Of a stretch of 5,055 nucleotides of DNA, positions 4,907-5,055 are shown piece by piece. The notes under the pieces are model-generated. The model ran no database searches, was not told where the DNA came from, and saw only the letters and a program-made list of their open reading frames with translations. Source of the DNA: an uncultured Oxalobacteraceae bacterium (GTDB lineage: Bacteria; Pseudomonadota; Gammaproteobacteria; Burkholderiales; Burkholderiaceae_D); NCBI GenBank assembly GCA_937996605.1, contig CALKVB010000191.1, positions 1 to 5,055 of the forward strand. Reading direction: 5' to 3'. Both the position numbers and the translations under genes were made by a program. Each line of letters starts with the position of its first letter. Within the stretch, counting starts at the first letter, position 1.

Positions 4907-5030
4907 ATGAATTATCAAGAACTGAATCAGACTTCTTTTTTTTGGGCATTACAAGGTCTCTGTGCCTTGCACCGCAAGCCATTTTCCTTAGAACTCGCGC
5001 AACAGCAATGTGCAGCTCCTTATAGTAATC
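4907..5030 (+). CDS. N-terminus of a probable type I secretion ABC transporter with C39-like domain (3'-truncated at contig end)
   Basis: The frame opens at ATG 4907, the only usual start after an in-frame TAA at 4880-4882. It stays open through the last real base, giving 41 codons. The residues read MNYQELNQTSFFWALQGLCA, then LHRKPFSLELAQQQCAAPYS. This resembles the first helices of the degenerate C39-peptidase-like domain at the N-terminus of type I secretion transporters of the HlyB/RTX kind (pattern F.WAL..LC.LHR.PFS.EL..QQ...PY). The pattern lacks the catalytic Cys context of true C39 bacteriocin peptidases, as expected for HlyB-like proteins. Membrane and ATPase domains would lie off the contig. 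There is no good Shine-Dalgarno sequence. After 5030 the frame runs into the sequencing adapter, which supplies a false TGA at 5051-5053. The family call rests on a short segment and on memory. Confidence 0.55.
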
Positions 5031-5055
5031 AGATCGGAAGAGCACACGTCTGAAC
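5031..5055. other. Illumina TruSeq sequencing adapter remnant (not genomic)
   Basis: The final 25 bases start AGATCGGAAGAGC and continue as the standard TruSeq Read 1 3' adapter, with no mismatch. It is untrimmed read-through that was assembled into the end of the contig. Features that extend into it are artefacts on either strand. Confidence 0.97.

Noticed and set aside
4831..5025. Plus-strand ORF of 64 codons in another frame at the right end
   Set aside because: No recognisable protein features. It overlaps the 4907 frame, which resembles a known family, and it covers the AT-rich promoter region.
1..5030. CRISPR array, tRNA or rRNA gene, integrase or att site
   Set aside because: I looked for spaced direct repeats, cloverleaf and CCA ends, and recombinase motifs, and found none that stand up.
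4857..5045. Minus-strand ORF of 62 codons at the right end
   Set aside because: Its first codons lie in the adapter, and it is antisense to the transporter-like frame, which has a better protein pattern.

Overview
The window looks like the end of a short-read assembly contig from a Gram-negative bacterium, most likely a beta- or gammaproteobacterium of moderately low GC content. This rests on the protein families, an inner-membrane/exported protein set, and the start of what looks like a type I secretion transporter. The last 25 bases (5031-5055) are not biological: they match the Illumina TruSeq read-through adapter exactly, so the real sequence ends at about 5030.

Left part (1-1600): two genes of the kind carried by integrative elements, prophages or plasmids. 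The first is the C-terminal part of a YqaJ-type (lambda-exonuclease-like) recombination nuclease, entering from beyond the left edge. The second is a 328-residue protein with a five-cysteine cluster, resembling proteins annotated as 'hydrolase or metal-binding protein' or Gp3-like recombination directionality factor. A GC-rich hairpin with a T6 tract lies between them, only 16 bases before the second start codon.

Middle (1601-2237): a convergent gene on the minus strand encodes a 114-residue XRE/cI-type repressor with a strong ribosome binding site. Its upstream region holds six copies of the hexamer GGTTGA/TCAACC within 142 bases. They include a perfect 15-base palindrome and copies spaced exactly 20 bases apart. 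This is a convincing autoregulatory operator region and probably also controls rightward transcription.

Right part (2238-4669): three co-directional genes of unknown role. They encode a 453-residue mosaic membrane protein, a 192-residue membrane protein with an N-terminal GYF_2 domain, and a 108-residue exported SH3-like protein. A 14-bp perfect inverted repeat, whose arms start with the same GGTTGATTG seen at the repressor operators, and a T-tract terminator sit just before the third gene. A strong terminator follows it.

Far right (4711-5030): an AT-rich intergenic stretch with an extended -10 promoter candidate leads into a short ORF at 4907. It has no in-frame stop before the adapter and resembles the N-terminus (C39-like domain) of a type I secretion ABC transporter. 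The adapter supplies a false stop codon, so automated annotation would either miss this gene or call it complete.

Reading it together, 1-2100 is probably the recombination and control module of a mobile element, and 2238 onward is cargo or flanking chromosome. No integrase, att site, tRNA or CRISPR is visible, so the boundary cannot be placed. I see no clearly new defence or enzymatic system. The most interesting signals are the operator cluster, its echo at 4240-4282, and the repeated arrangement of a terminator hairpin directly before a start codon.
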